Positions 13,924 to 22,017 of a DNA stretch of 26,109 nucleotides are shown in pieces (positions within the stretch are counted from its first letter, which is position 1; each line of letters starts with the position of its first letter). The notes below the pieces were generated by a model, which saw only the letters and a list, made by a program, of their open reading frames with translations, made no database searches and was not told the DNA's origin. The stretch covers positions 1 through 26,109 of the forward strand of contig JAAZVO010000004.1 of the NCBI GenBank assembly GCA_018623405.1, read 5' to 3'. Position numbers and translations under genes: made by a program. The DNA comes from Crocinitomicaceae bacterium. GTDB taxonomy: Bacteria > Bacteroidota > Bacteroidia > Flavobacteriales_G > Salibacteraceae.

Positions 13924-15879
13924 ATGCTAGCAGTTTCAGGTTTAACCGCAGGATATTCAGGTACAGACATTTTTAAGAACATCAGCTTTCAAGTTACAGG
14001 CAAAGACAATATTGGGTTGATAGGTAAAAACGGGGCAGGAAAATCTACCTTGTTAAAGTTGATTAAAGGACTAATAAATCCCACCGAAGGAGGTATAGTT
14101 TTTCAGCCTAATGTAACAGTGGGCTATTTACCACAAGAAATTAGGGTAAACTCTACCCTTTCCATTTTTGACGAAGCCAAAAAAGCATTCGCCTTTATTC
14201 TTGAAAAAGAAAAAGAAATAAAACGCATAGAGCATGAGTTGGCTGAACGTACCGATTATGAAAGCGATAGCTACATGGAACTAATCACCAAGCTTTCTGA
14301 ATTACATGAGAAGCTAGGAATGTTTGATGCTGCAGATACTGATAGCAAAACTGAGCGAACTTTAAAAGGATTAGGTTTTAAACCCGAAGAATTTCAAAAA
14401 CCCATTAATGAGTTTAGCGGTGGGTGGCAAATGCGTGTGGAGCTCGCAAAAATACTATTGGCCATGCCCGATATTATTTTGTTGGATGAGCCCACCAACC
14501 ACTTAGACATTGAATCAATCATGTGGTTAGAAGATTTCTTTAACAGCTATCCGGGCTGTATAATGATGGTATCGCACGATAAGATGTTTTTAGACAACGT
14601 TACCAATAGAACTTTTGAGTTGGTTAACGGCAAGCTTTACGATTACAAGGCAAATTACTCCAAGTTTTTAGAGCTACGCGAAGAGCGCCTTTTGTTGCAA
14701 CGGGCAGCCAAAAAAAATCAAGATCAATACATAAAACAGCAAGAGCGTTTTATTGAACGATTTAAAGCCAAGAATACCAAAGCCAAACAAGCCCAATCTA
14801 AATTAAAACAGCTTGAAAAAATTGAACGGGTTGAAGTTGATGATGTTTCAACCTCTGACATCAGAATTAGCTTCCCTCCTGCTCCAAGGTCTGGCGATAA
14901 GGTATTGGTGGCCGATAACGTAAAAAAAGCCTACGACACTAAAGTGGTGTTTAATGGAGTTGAATTTGAAATCTTAAGAGGCGAAAAAGTAGCATTTGTA
15001 GGTAAAAACGGAATGGGTAAAACCACTATGGTAAAACTCATAAATGGCATGAAACCAACTAGTGGCGAATTAAAAATTGGTCATAATGTGCATTTAGGCT
15101 ATTATGCTCAAGTTCAAGAAAACACCTTGGATATGGAGGCTTCAGTTTTTGATACTTTAGATAAAATAGCTACCGACGAGTGGAGAAATGTATCTAGGTT
15201 AAGAGGCTTGTTAGGTGCTTTTTTATTTGGTGCTGAAGACATTGATAAAAAGGTTAAAGTGCTGTCAGGTGGCGAAAAATCTAGGTTAGCCATGGCAAGG
15301 TTGCTTTTAGAACCTTATAACCTTTTGGTATTGGATGAACCGACCAACCACTTGGATATTTCTTCAAAAGAGATTTTAAAAAATGCTTTAAAAGAGTATA
15401 ATGGCACTTTGGTAATTGTTTCTCACGATAGGGAATTTTTGCAAGTTTTAACCGATAAAACCTACGAATTTGTTGATGGAAAGGTAAAAGAGCATTTGGG
15501 CACCATTGATGAATTCTTGGAAAAGAAAAAACACGAAAACTTCAGAAGTTTTGAAGTTAACCCTCAAAAGCCGGAACCCAAAAAGAAGGAAGAAAAGGCA
15601 TCATCTGAAAAGGTGAATTATCAACAGAAAAAAGAACTTGAGAAAGACATAAGAAGGCTAAAAAAAGATATCTCAAACACCGAAAAGAAAGTAGAAGCTA
15701 AAGAAATTGAGCTAGAAGAAATAGAAAGCAAAATGGCTGACCCCGATTTAATGGGAGATATTGAAAAATCAAAGGAAATTACCTTAAAGCATGGCCAAGT
15801 TCAAAAAGAATTAAACCAATACCTTGCCCGTTGGGAGAAGCAATTGGCTGAGCTAGAGGAATTGGAAAAGTTGGCTTAA
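13924..15879 (+). CDS. uup: ABC-F family ATPase (Uup-like)
   Basis: This 651-aa soluble protein has two ATP-binding cassettes and no membrane domain. Cassette 1 has Walker A GKNGAGKST (34-42), signature FSGGWQMRVELAK and Walker B IILLDEPTNHLD. Cassette 2 has GKNGMGKTT, LSGGEKSRLAMARLL and LLVLDEPTNHLD. Between them lies the ABC-F linker (about residues 235-310), basic and helical, with KQQERFIERFKAKNTKAKQA. The C-terminal 100 residues form a Lys/Glu-rich coiled coil typical of Uup. ABC-F proteins act on the ribosomal E site or, for Uup, have been linked to ribosome rescue and transposon excision. The long C-terminal coiled coil favours Uup over EttA; an antibiotic-protection role is less likely for such a core gene. 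It stands alone on its strand. Confidence 0.9.
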   Translation: MLAVSGLTAGYSGTDIFKNISFQVTGKDNIGLIGKNGAGKSTLLKLIKGLINPTEGGIVFQPNVTVGYLPQEIRVNSTLSIFDEAKKAFAFILEKEKEIKRIEHELAERTDYESDSYMELITKLSELHEKLGMFDAADTDSKTERTLKGLGFKPEEFQKPINEFSGGWQMRVELAKILLAMPDIILLDEPTNHLDIESIMWLEDFFNSYPGCIMMVSHDKMFLDNVTNRTFELVNGKLYDYKANYSKFLELREERLLLQRAAKKNQDQYIKQQERFIERFKAKNTKAKQAQSKLKQLEKIERVEVDDVSTSDIRISFPPAPRSGDKVLVADNVKKAYDTKVVFNGVEFEILRGEKVAFVGKNGMGKTTMVKLINGMKPTSGELKIGHNVHLGYYAQVQENTLDMEASVFDTLDKIATDEWRNVSRLRGLLGAFLFGAEDIDKKVKVLSGGEKSRLAMARLLLEPYNLLVLDEPTNHLDISSKEILKNALKEYNGTLVIVSHDREFLQVLTDKTYEFVDGKVKEHLGTIDEFLEKKKHENFRSFEVNPQKPEPKKKEEKASSEKVNYQQKKELEKDIRRLKKDISNTEKKVEAKEIELEEIESKMADPDLMGDIEKSKEITLKHGQVQKELNQYLARWEKQLAELEELEKLA

Positions 15880-16055
15880 CTATTCAACCTTTTTTTTGAA
15901 AGACAGGTTAACGGCAAAAGCAGCCATAGACCCACGTCATTTGCTTATTGATAGAGTTTATAGTGATAACATAAAAACAGTTTCAAAGGCGGATTAATTC
16001 TTTTTACAGTTCATCTATTAACAGCAGAGTTTTAACTAATCGATAAAAATATTTA
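15880..16055. other. Gene-free spacer before the VTC operon
   Basis: No credible gene is present. One 33-codon frame (15896-15997) opens at TTG and reads TAKAAIDPRHLLIDRVYSDN in part. It looks protein-like but is too short to call and may be a decayed remnant or chance. No clear terminator for the ABC-F gene is visible apart from a weak AACCT/AGGTT stem just after its stop. Confidence 0.3.
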
Positions 16056-16085
16056 TTGGTGGTTAACACTACTGCTTTACTTTAG
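16056..16085 (+). promoter_or_regulatory. Candidate sigma-A promoter of the LTD-VTC operon
   Basis: TTG at 16056-16058 and TACTTTAG at 16078-16085 (7 of 8 to TAnnTTTG) are separated by 19 bases, the best complete -33/-7 pair in the window. A transcript would begin near 16092, about 20 bases before the first ATG. Confidence 0.45.
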
Positions 16086-16110
16086 CTTAATATTTCGATA
16101 ACAAATAATT

Positions 16111-16830
16111 ATGCTGAAAAAAGGATTTTACCTTGTGTTGTTTTTTTGTTGGAGCGCTTTTCAACTCTCGGCGCAAGGGTTTTACATAAATGAGGTTTTA
16201 GCTTCTAATGGCAACATGGTTGCCGACCCAAATGGAGAATACGATGATGTGGTTGAACTAGTGAACCTAAGTACTACCGATACTATATTTTTATTGGGCT
16301 ACTATTTATCTGATGATCCCGGTTTTCCTACAAAATGGCCTTTTCCTGATACGTTTATAGCCCCCAATAGCTATTTGGTAGTTTGGTGCGATGATGATAT
16401 TCTGCAACCCGGATTACACACCAATTTTGGTCTATCGGCGCAGGGCGAAAGCGTTGTATTAACAAACTCTTTATTAACTACCACCGATAGAATAGATTAT
16501 CCTCAACAAAGTACCAATGTGTCTTATGGGCGCTATCCAAATGGAACCGGAGATTGGCGCTATATGTACCCTACTATAGGTTACGGAAACTTAACTGTTG
16601 GATTAGATGAGTTAACAACTAACAATAAACTGAGTATCTACCCAAACCCTTCCAAAGAAATTGTGTATTTACCACAAATTTTTAAAGAGGTTCAACTCTT
16701 TGATGCTCAAATGAGGTTGGTTAAAGATTTTACGGGAATGGCTATAAATAATATTAATATAAGTGATTTTGAATCAGGTATTTATTGGTTAAAAACTCAA
16801 GTATCGCTTCAAAAAATAGTAAAACAATGA
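16111..16830 (+). CDS. Lamin-tail-domain protein exported by T9SS
   Basis: This 239-aa protein has a signal peptide at residues 1-22 (ending FQLSAQ). Residues 23-135 form a lamin-tail (LTD) Ig-like domain, beginning FYINEVLASN, then EYDDVVELVNLSTTDTIFLLG (48-62 being its core), GYYLSDDP, APNSYLVVWCDD and LSAQGESVVL. Residues 174-239 are a type IX secretion sorting domain: LSIYPNPSKE, then SGIYWLK and a C-terminal KIVKQ. The protein is therefore expected outside the cell, probably attached to the surface. LTD domains occur in many secreted bacterial proteins, often with CotH kinase or nucleases, but here no second domain is present. It overlaps the next start by four bases (ATGA). The ligand is unknown. 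It is the first gene of a five-gene coupled unit. Confidence 0.88.
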   Translation: MLKKGFYLVLFFCWSAFQLSAQGFYINEVLASNGNMVADPNGEYDDVVELVNLSTTDTIFLLGYYLSDDPGFPTKWPFPDTFIAPNSYLVVWCDDDILQPGLHTNFGLSAQGESVVLTNSLLTTTDRIDYPQQSTNVSYGRYPNGTGDWRYMYPTIGYGNLTVGLDELTTNNKLSIYPNPSKEIVYLPQIFKEVQLFDAQMRLVKDFTGMAINNINISDFESGIYWLKTQVSLQKIVKQ

Positions 16831-17228
16831 GAAAGCTTTTAATTGTGATTTTAACAGCTGCTTTGCTCCCTTTTGCGGGGTGCGAAAAAAGCGAAGGTGA
16901 AGGTGGAAGAGCTAGCATTATAGGCAAGGTAATCGTTCAAAAAAGAGAGCGTATTCAAAATAGCATTATTGCAGAATACCCTGCCATGGAAGAAAGAGTT
17001 TACATTGTTTATAGCAATAGCGAAACAGTTGTGGCTGATGATGATACACGTACCTCTTATGATGGTTATTATGAGTTTAACTACCTTTTTCCTGGAGACT
17101 ATAAAATATATGTTTATTCTGAGTGCAGGCAATGTCCCGAAGAGGTAGAGCCTATCATTAAAGAGATTAAAATAGGAAAAGCCCAAAACGATGTTGAAGT
17201 AGAAGACATCTACATTACCGTTTATTAA
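16827..17228 (+). CDS. Small lipoprotein, possible Ig-like beta domain
   Basis: The ATG at 16827 overlaps the stop of the LTD gene, giving 133 aa. Starting further upstream would lose the signal peptide position. MRKLLIVILTAALLPFAGC is a clear lipoprotein signal, with lipidation at Cys19. The rest reads like a single carboxypeptidase-regulatory or SpaA-type beta-sandwich: ASIIGKVIVQ, then TSYDGYYEFNYLFPGDYKIYVYSE, which has the common DGxYxFxxLxPGxY pattern. These domains are usually structural or transport-associated. Two cysteines in ECRQCPEE might form a disulfide. The stop is followed immediately by the VTC-gene start. A role as a membrane-tethered accessory of the unit is inference. Confidence 0.8.
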   Translation: MRKLLIVILTAALLPFAGCEKSEGEGGRASIIGKVIVQKRERIQNSIIAEYPAMEERVYIVYSNSETVVADDDTRTSYDGYYEFNYLFPGDYKIYVYSECRQCPEEVEPIIKEIKIGKAQNDVEVEDIYITVY

Positions 17229-17978
17229 TTGAAAAAAGTTTATCAACTTCCTTCTTTCGATCTTCAAAAATTAGAGGAAATTCCACTGCAACGCAGAGTG
17301 GATATAAAATTCTTAATCCCTAAATTGAAGTTTGATATTTTTATAAATCAATTGTTTGAGGCTCAAGCTGCTCATGCATTAGAGGTAAATGGTAACAGGG
17401 TTACAAATTATAGTAACCAATATTTTGATACTCCTGATTTTGCTTTTTACCACGATCATCATGCACGAAAGCTAAATAGAATAAAAATTAGGGCTCGCTC
17501 CTACTCTACAACAGGGATGGCTTACCTTGAAGAGAAAATGCGTACCAATAAAGATAAGGTTGAGAAACTGCGCATTCCTTACAATCAAAACGAGGATTTT
17601 CCTTTTGAGGAGCTTAGGAAAAGGAGTAAATACCTGCACAAGTATAAAAACCTAAATAAAACCATCGATATTTCTTACTCTCGCATAACCATAGCAAGTA
17701 AATATTTTAAAGAAAAAGCCACTTTTGATTTTAACCTTACCCATACCGCAAATGGCAAAACATTAACTTATGGCGATATGGTAATTGCAGAAGTAAAACA
17801 ACCGAGTATAAGCCTACGTAGCGACTTTATGAAATTGCTTAAAGACCTAAAATGTTATCCTATTTCATTTTCAAAATATTGTTCAGGGATTTCGCAATTA
17901 TATCCTGAGGTGAAAAAGAATAATTTTTTACCCTTGCTCCGCATTTTAAACAAAGAATTCAAATTAGAAGCCGTATGA
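17229..17978 (+). CDS. VTC-domain protein (polyphosphate polymerase fold)
   Basis: This 249-aa protein starts at TTG directly after the preceding TAA, with no ATG nearby. The VTC fold, a tunnel-shaped triphosphate-binding domain, is recognised by its ordered basic strands: RRVDIKFLI (22-30), YFDTPDFAFYHDHHARKLNR (65-84), IKIRARSY (85-92), YLEEKMRTNKDKVEKLRI (99-116), DISYSRITI, TFDFNLT and IAEVKQPS near the end. In yeast Vtc4 this domain makes polyphosphate from ATP. Bacterial single-domain versions are widespread beside DUF4956 membrane proteins, as here, and probably handle polyphosphate or another triphosphate, though most are untested. It is cytoplasmic by sequence. It overlaps the DUF4956 gene by four bases (ATGA), implying coupled translation. 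Confidence 0.88.
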   Translation: MKKVYQLPSFDLQKLEEIPLQRRVDIKFLIPKLKFDIFINQLFEAQAAHALEVNGNRVTNYSNQYFDTPDFAFYHDHHARKLNRIKIRARSYSTTGMAYLEEKMRTNKDKVEKLRIPYNQNEDFPFEELRKRSKYLHKYKNLNKTIDISYSRITIASKYFKEKATFDFNLTHTANGKTLTYGDMVIAEVKQPSISLRSDFMKLLKDLKCYPISFSKYCSGISQLYPEVKKNNFLPLLRILNKEFKLEAV

Positions 17979-18598
17979 TGTTGTTACACGAAACAGGAGG
18001 TGCAATTATGGGCATGCCTTTAGAAATTCAAGGATTGGTTCAATTACTAGTAAAATTGGGAATAAACACCATTGCCGCATTAATGATTATTAGGGTAATA
18101 TACCAACCTACCAAGAAAGGCAGTGAGTTTCTATTTATTTACATGGTTTTCTCGCCGCTTATTTTCTTTATCTGTCACCTTTTTGGAAAAACCGAACTTT
18201 CAATAGGTTTTGCCTTCGGGTTGTTTGCCATCTTCTCCATTTTGAGGTATAGAACTACCACCATTCCGGTAAAAGAGATGACTTACCTTTTTGTAATTAT
18301 TGGATTGGCAGTAATTAATGCCATTGGTTTTCAGGCAAGCTCGCTATACGAGTTACTTTTTATAAATGTGTTTTTAGTAGCAACCGTAGCCTTTTTAGAA
18401 AAAGGGTTTGCCTCAGGTATTGTATCTCAAAATGTACATTACGAGAAAATTGAAAACCTTACCCAAGGTAAAGAAGACATTCTTTTAAAAGATTTAGAAG
18501 CAAGAACAGGAAAAGAGATTATTCGCTTTGAAATAATGGAAAGTGACTTTTTGCGCGATTCGGCTAAAATTAAAATCTACTATCGTAGAAACAGCTAA
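17975..18598 (+). CDS. DUF4956 integral membrane protein
   Basis: This 207-aa protein starts at ATG (17975); a second in-frame ATG follows directly. It has four predicted membrane segments at about residues 20-43, 50-72, 73-90 and 100-140, containing LLVKLGINTIAALMIIRVIY, FLFIYMVFSPLIFFICHLFG and FAFGLFAIFSILRYRTTTIP. The RYRTTTIP turn is characteristic of DUF4956. The C-terminal 55 residues are soluble and charged (IVSQNVHYEKIENLTQGKED). DUF4956 is regularly encoded next to VTC-domain proteins and CotH kinases. A likely role is a membrane partner for the VTC protein, by analogy with the membrane part of the yeast VTC complex, but function is unproven. The next gene starts one base after its stop. 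Confidence 0.87.
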   Translation: MMLLHETGGAIMGMPLEIQGLVQLLVKLGINTIAALMIIRVIYQPTKKGSEFLFIYMVFSPLIFFICHLFGKTELSIGFAFGLFAIFSILRYRTTTIPVKEMTYLFVIIGLAVINAIGFQASSLYELLFINVFLVATVAFLEKGFASGIVSQNVHYEKIENLTQGKEDILLKDLEARTGKEIIRFEIMESDFLRDSAKIKIYYRRNS

Positions 18599-18599
18599 A

Positions 18600-19241
18600 T
18601 TGAAGTGGTTACCTTCCATATTATTGGCCGTTTGGCTGTTTCCTGCATTTGCACAACAACAAGATTTTAGACTTTGGACAAGCCTTAGCCAAGAAGTTAA
18701 CTTAGGTAAAAATGTTGAGCTACAATTAGGTCAGCAAGCTAGATTTAACAACAATGTAGCTCAATTAGAAAGGCATTTTTACGATGTTGGCTTAAATTTT
18801 AAATTGGGAGATGTTTACCGCCTTTCTCCCGGTTATAGATTTACGGATGGGTTGGAAGAAATTGGTCATCGTATTCAAATAGATCAATCATTAAATCATA
18901 ACCTTCCAAATAAATGGTGGCTTAAACAGCGTTTGAGATTACAATGGAATTTAGACCAACCTATTTATGTAACCGATTACCGAATAAGGTATCAATTTAA
19001 GTTGGTGAAAAAGTTCGGGAAAGACTTTTACTTATACACCGAACCTGAGTTGTTTTACTGCCATAGGTTTAACCTTCAAGACTTTTACCAATACCGGCTT
19101 GAAGGTGGCATGAAGTTAGAAATGGGCAAAGGCGATTGGGCTGCTTTAGACCTCTTTTACATTTTTGAAGATGAGTTTAATATAGAAGCACCATTACGTA
19201 GCCATATTCTTGGTTTCGGACTTAGCTTTAACTTGAACTAA
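18600..19241 (+). CDS. DUF2490 outer-membrane beta-barrel protein
   Basis: I place the start at TTG 18600, one base after the DUF4956 stop, because it gives a textbook signal peptide (KWLPSILLAVWLFPAFAQ) and 213 aa. The longer frame upstream would bury that signal. The mature part alternates hydrophobic and polar residues in barrel strands (DFRLWTSLSQEVNLGKNVEL, FYDVGLNFKLGDVYRLSPGY, YRIRYQFKLVKKFGKDFYLY) and ends SHILGFGLSFNLN, as outer-membrane barrels do. This fits DUF2490, an uncharacterised Bacteroidota family. It is the last gene in the coupled unit and would place one component in the outer membrane. A long gene-free pyrimidine-rich stretch follows. Confidence 0.85.
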   Translation: MKWLPSILLAVWLFPAFAQQQDFRLWTSLSQEVNLGKNVELQLGQQARFNNNVAQLERHFYDVGLNFKLGDVYRLSPGYRFTDGLEEIGHRIQIDQSLNHNLPNKWWLKQRLRLQWNLDQPIYVTDYRIRYQFKLVKKFGKDFYLYTEPELFYCHRFNLQDFYQYRLEGGMKLEMGKGDWAALDLFYIFEDEFNIEAPLRSHILGFGLSFNLN

Positions 19242-19250
19242 CTAAATTAA

Positions 19251-19345
19251 AGCTGTCCTTCTTCTTTTATCCTTCATCCATCATCCATTCTCCATTTTCT
19301 GACCAGTCCTTACTCTTTCCATCTTTGCTCTTTGCTCCAAAAACC
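19251..19345 (+). repeat. Pyrimidine-rich low-complexity tract
   Basis: Nearly all bases on + are C or T, with repeated CCATC and TTCTCC words (CCTTCATCCATCATCCATTC, then CTTTGCTCTTTGCTCC). The opposite strand is correspondingly purine-rich. It separates the DUF2490 gene from the next gene. Confidence 0.6.
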
Positions 19346-19369
19346 CTACTCTAGTTGCAAACTGCACAA

Positions 19370-20248
19370 ATGAGGAAATGGGTTTTTAGTTTCTGGTTCT
19401 TGGTATTGGGTTTTATGGCTATTGGCCAAGAAGAAAAGTTAGTTGTTACTGATACTGTTGATTTTTATGGAGAATTATTTGAGGCTTTATTGAAAAAGAA
19501 AAACTCTTTAGAATTTGAAAATGTTTACCTATCGAATGCGCAAATAAATCCTGATGAGTTTAAGTCTTGCATTCTTAGGTCACAATACAGTCAGGAATTA
19601 AAAGGTTTTCTAGAGTCTTTTATTGATTCTAATGTTTTGAACCTACCTCTTAAGATTTTCATAAATAACTCATTTTTTCCTCTGGTAATTGAAGATGCAT
19701 TTATAAAACAGCTATGGGTCCAAAATTGCAAGGCATCAAAAATTGGCGAGTATCAGGGAACATCTCATTATTCAATTCCAAGTATTAAAAATTGTAATTT
19801 CCAATATATAATAATTGAAGGTGTTCAAGGCAATTGGTTCACCAATGAATTATCACAATTTCAATTGAACATTTCAAATTCCTCTTCAGATTTCATCGGT
19901 TTAAGGAAAATTAATGGTCAAATATTATATGTACTTAAAAATGAATTCAAAAACATAAAGCTTATTGAAAATAATATTGATGTTATTGAAATAAAAGATA
20001 ATGAATTCAAATTTAAATTAGACTCTATTGAAATAGACATATACGATGACTTCGGAGATATTACAGGTACCTATTTAAAAGGGTTTTTGTATCCTCAAAT
20101 CAAAAACAATTCATTAACTGAGCATACAACACAAAAAGCTTTAAATGCGCTTTTTACAAAAGTGGCTGAAGAAGAAGTTCAAATAAGAAAAGATCCTATT
20201 CACCGCGTAACCGATTTACTAAAAAAGGTATTTGGTTGGGAGTTATAA
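19370..20248 (+). CDS. Exported protein of unknown function, possible beta-helix
   Basis: The ATG at 19370 gives 292 aa starting with a signal peptide (MRKWVFSFWFLVLGFMAIGQ). The TTG at 19355 is unlikely because it adds polar residues before the signal. The mature part has repeated short strands with asparagine at turns (IKNCNFQYIIIEGVQGNWF, then ISNSSSDFIGLRKINGQILY, KNEFKNIKLIENNIDVIEI), a pattern that suggests a right-handed beta-helix or pentapeptide-like solenoid. The C-terminus is a helical, charged tail ending in LLKKVFGWEL. I recognise no family, no sorting domain and no catalytic motif. It follows the VTC unit on the same strand but after about 128 bases, so co-transcription is unclear. 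Confidence 0.65.
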   Translation: MRKWVFSFWFLVLGFMAIGQEEKLVVTDTVDFYGELFEALLKKKNSLEFENVYLSNAQINPDEFKSCILRSQYSQELKGFLESFIDSNVLNLPLKIFINNSFFPLVIEDAFIKQLWVQNCKASKIGEYQGTSHYSIPSIKNCNFQYIIIEGVQGNWFTNELSQFQLNISNSSSDFIGLRKINGQILYVLKNEFKNIKLIENNIDVIEIKDNEFKFKLDSIEIDIYDDFGDITGTYLKGFLYPQIKNNSLTEHTTQKALNALFTKVAEEEVQIRKDPIHRVTDLLKKVFGWEL

Positions 20249-20288
20249 TTATCTTGAAAGATGGCTAAGTAAAGCTAATCTCCAAAAA

Positions 20289-20672
20289 TCAGCTATTTTT
20301 TTGCTTTTTTAGGAAATGTAAATTCAATACTGTTACTACCAAAATAAACCCAAGTAATACAATGTTTTGCATAATGGCTTCATCTCTAGAAATATGGGTA
20401 TACATAGCGCCAATCATAATAATGCCTAAACCAATGGAGGAAATAGGAATAATAAATTGAAATTTTTTAATTAACCCGGGAATTACTAATCCTAAGGCTA
20501 GGATTACTTCTACAACCCCAATAACCAAAACGGTTGAAGCTGAAAAGTCGTTTACCCACCCAAGTTCTGGGTCTGCAATAATCTCATCGTAAGGCTTAAT
20601 GATTTTTAAAAGTCCTGCGCCTAAAAAAGGCAAAGACAATAATATTTTTAGGATTTGATTAAGGTTTTTCAT
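20289..20672 (-). CDS. DoxX-like membrane protein
   Basis: This 127-aa protein starts at ATG and has four membrane helices at about residues 7-25, 46-66, 73-93 and 103-121. The signature of the DoxX/DoxD-like group is visible: LSLPFLGAGLLKIIKP at the start (the GxLKI pattern), VLVIGVVEVILALGLVIPG and a final helix. Members are small inner-membrane proteins often linked to quinone or thiol redox, but many have no assigned activity. It lies 82 bases downstream of the metallophosphoesterase on the same strand. It could be the last gene of that operon or separately transcribed. It converges with the exported unknown gene across 40 bases. Confidence 0.8.
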   Translation of the reverse strand: MKNLNQILKILLSLPFLGAGLLKIIKPYDEIIADPELGWVNDFSASTVLVIGVVEVILALGLVIPGLIKKFQFIIPISSIGLGIIMIGAMYTHISRDEAIMQNIVLLGFILVVTVLNLHFLKKQKNS

Positions 20673-20754
20673 CTTGTTTTATTGAGGAGAAATTACATTC
20701 AATATTACAATAAATACTCAAACCTTAGTTCACTATTAAAAATTTGTAAGTTAA

Positions 20755-22017
20755 TTAGGTTAATTCAACCAAGGTGATTTCAGGTGGCATACCTACCCTG
20801 CCGGCAAAACCAATATGGCCAAAACCACGATTAACATATAAGTATTGGCTACCTTCTTTATATAACCCTCCCCAACGCGGGTATTTATATTTTACCGGAC
20901 TCCACTTTATTCCCGGAATTTCTATTCCGAATTGCATTCCATGGGTATGGCCTGAGAAAGTTAGGTCTATGTTGGTTTGTTTGATTACTTGTTCATCCCA
21001 ATGCGAAGGATCGTGCGACAATAAAAGATTAAAACCACCCTCTGGAATTCCTTTTGTAGCCTTAGCTAAATCACCGTACTGTACAAAAGGAGGTTTACCC
21101 CAATTTTCAACCCCAATTACATGAATTTGCTCTCCGTTAAGTTCAATAGTTCGGTTTTCGTTTAACAATAAGTCAAAACCCATTTTGGCGTGGTATTGCT
21201 TTAATTTTTCAAGGTTTTGCTCTTTTGCCTGCATACTTGGCCAACCAATGTAATCGCCATAATCATGATTGCCTAAAATTGAGTATTTACCAATTTTTGC
21301 TTGCATACCTGCAAATATTTTATCCCAACCTTCTACTTCATCGGCCAAGTTATTTACCATATCTCCGGTAAATAATATGATATCAGGTTTTAAGTTATTT
21401 ATCATTTCCACTGCTTTTTTTACAGAAGAATGATACCTTGGAAAGCTACCAATATGAGCATCTGAAATTTGAACGATTTTCAACCCTTTAAATGCTTGTG
21501 GTAAATGGTTAAAGTTCAAACTTTCTTTTAGCACCCTGAAATTAAACCTACCTCTGATTATACCATAGCTAATGCTACCAAAAGCAATAGTAAAAAGGCC
21601 TGCCCCCAAATAGGTAAAGAACTTCCACCTAGAAATTGCCTTGCCCGGCAAATCTTTTTTACCTACTTCATAAAAAACGTAAATCACGCCTTTTTTAATC
21701 CAATGAAAAACATCATCAACCAAATGGAAAGTAGAGAACACCAACTTTGAAAGTACCATTAACATTATTACTGAGTTAAATAGGTACGACCAACTGCTGT
21801 TTAACGGATTTACAAACTCTTCGAGATTAAGAAAAATGGCACCTAAGGCCAAGTAAAACAATATACTTATTCCCCAATAAGTGTAATATATGTAGGTGTT
21901 AGTATTAGTTGAAAAGTTGTCTTTTACAAGTAGCTTAAGCCCTTTAAAGATGTAAAAGTCAACCAAAAGCATTAACCCTAAAATTACAAGCAAAATTATG
22001 ATGTAGCGTTCTTTCAC
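20755..22017 (-). CDS. Membrane-anchored metallophosphoesterase (YaeI-like)
   Basis: This 420-aa protein starts at GTG, overlapping the preceding stop (GTGA). Residues 1-155 contain four predicted membrane helices (about 4-24, 46-66, 80-100 and 134-152). The rest is a calcineurin-like phosphoesterase with every metal motif: QISDAHIG (D186, H188), FTGDM (D219), LGNHDYGD (N250, H251), LLSHDPSHW and FSGHTHG. These dinuclear-metal enzymes hydrolyse phosphomonoesters or diesters. Many of this membrane type act on lipid-linked substrates, and YaeI is a phosphodiesterase. The catalytic face should lie at the membrane surface, on a side I cannot determine. It is the last gene of a six-gene chain. Confidence 0.88.
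   Translation of the reverse strand: MKERYIIILLVILGLMLLVDFYIFKGLKLLVKDNFSTNTNTYIYYTYWGISILFYLALGAIFLNLEEFVNPLNSSWSYLFNSVIMLMVLSKLVFSTFHLVDDVFHWIKKGVIYVFYEVGKKDLPGKAISRWKFFTYLGAGLFTIAFGSISYGIIRGRFNFRVLKESLNFNHLPQAFKGLKIVQISDAHIGSFPRYHSSVKKAVEMINNLKPDIILFTGDMVNNLADEVEGWDKIFAGMQAKIGKYSILGNHDYGDYIGWPSMQAKEQNLEKLKQYHAKMGFDLLLNENRTIELNGEQIHVIGVENWGKPPFVQYGDLAKATKGIPEGGFNLLLSHDPSHWDEQVIKQTNIDLTFSGHTHGMQFGIEIPGIKWSPVKYKYPRWGGLYKEGSQYLYVNRGFGHIGFAGRVGMPPEITLVELT

Noticed and set aside
15896..15997. 33-codon frame with protein-like sequence between the ABC-F and LTD genes
   Set aside because: It is too short, has only a TTG start and no promoter, and I recognise no family. Chance is an adequate explanation.
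19355..19369. TTG start five codons upstream of the exported unknown protein
   Set aside because: The extra residues MQTAQ precede a complete signal peptide starting at the ATG, which is the better start.
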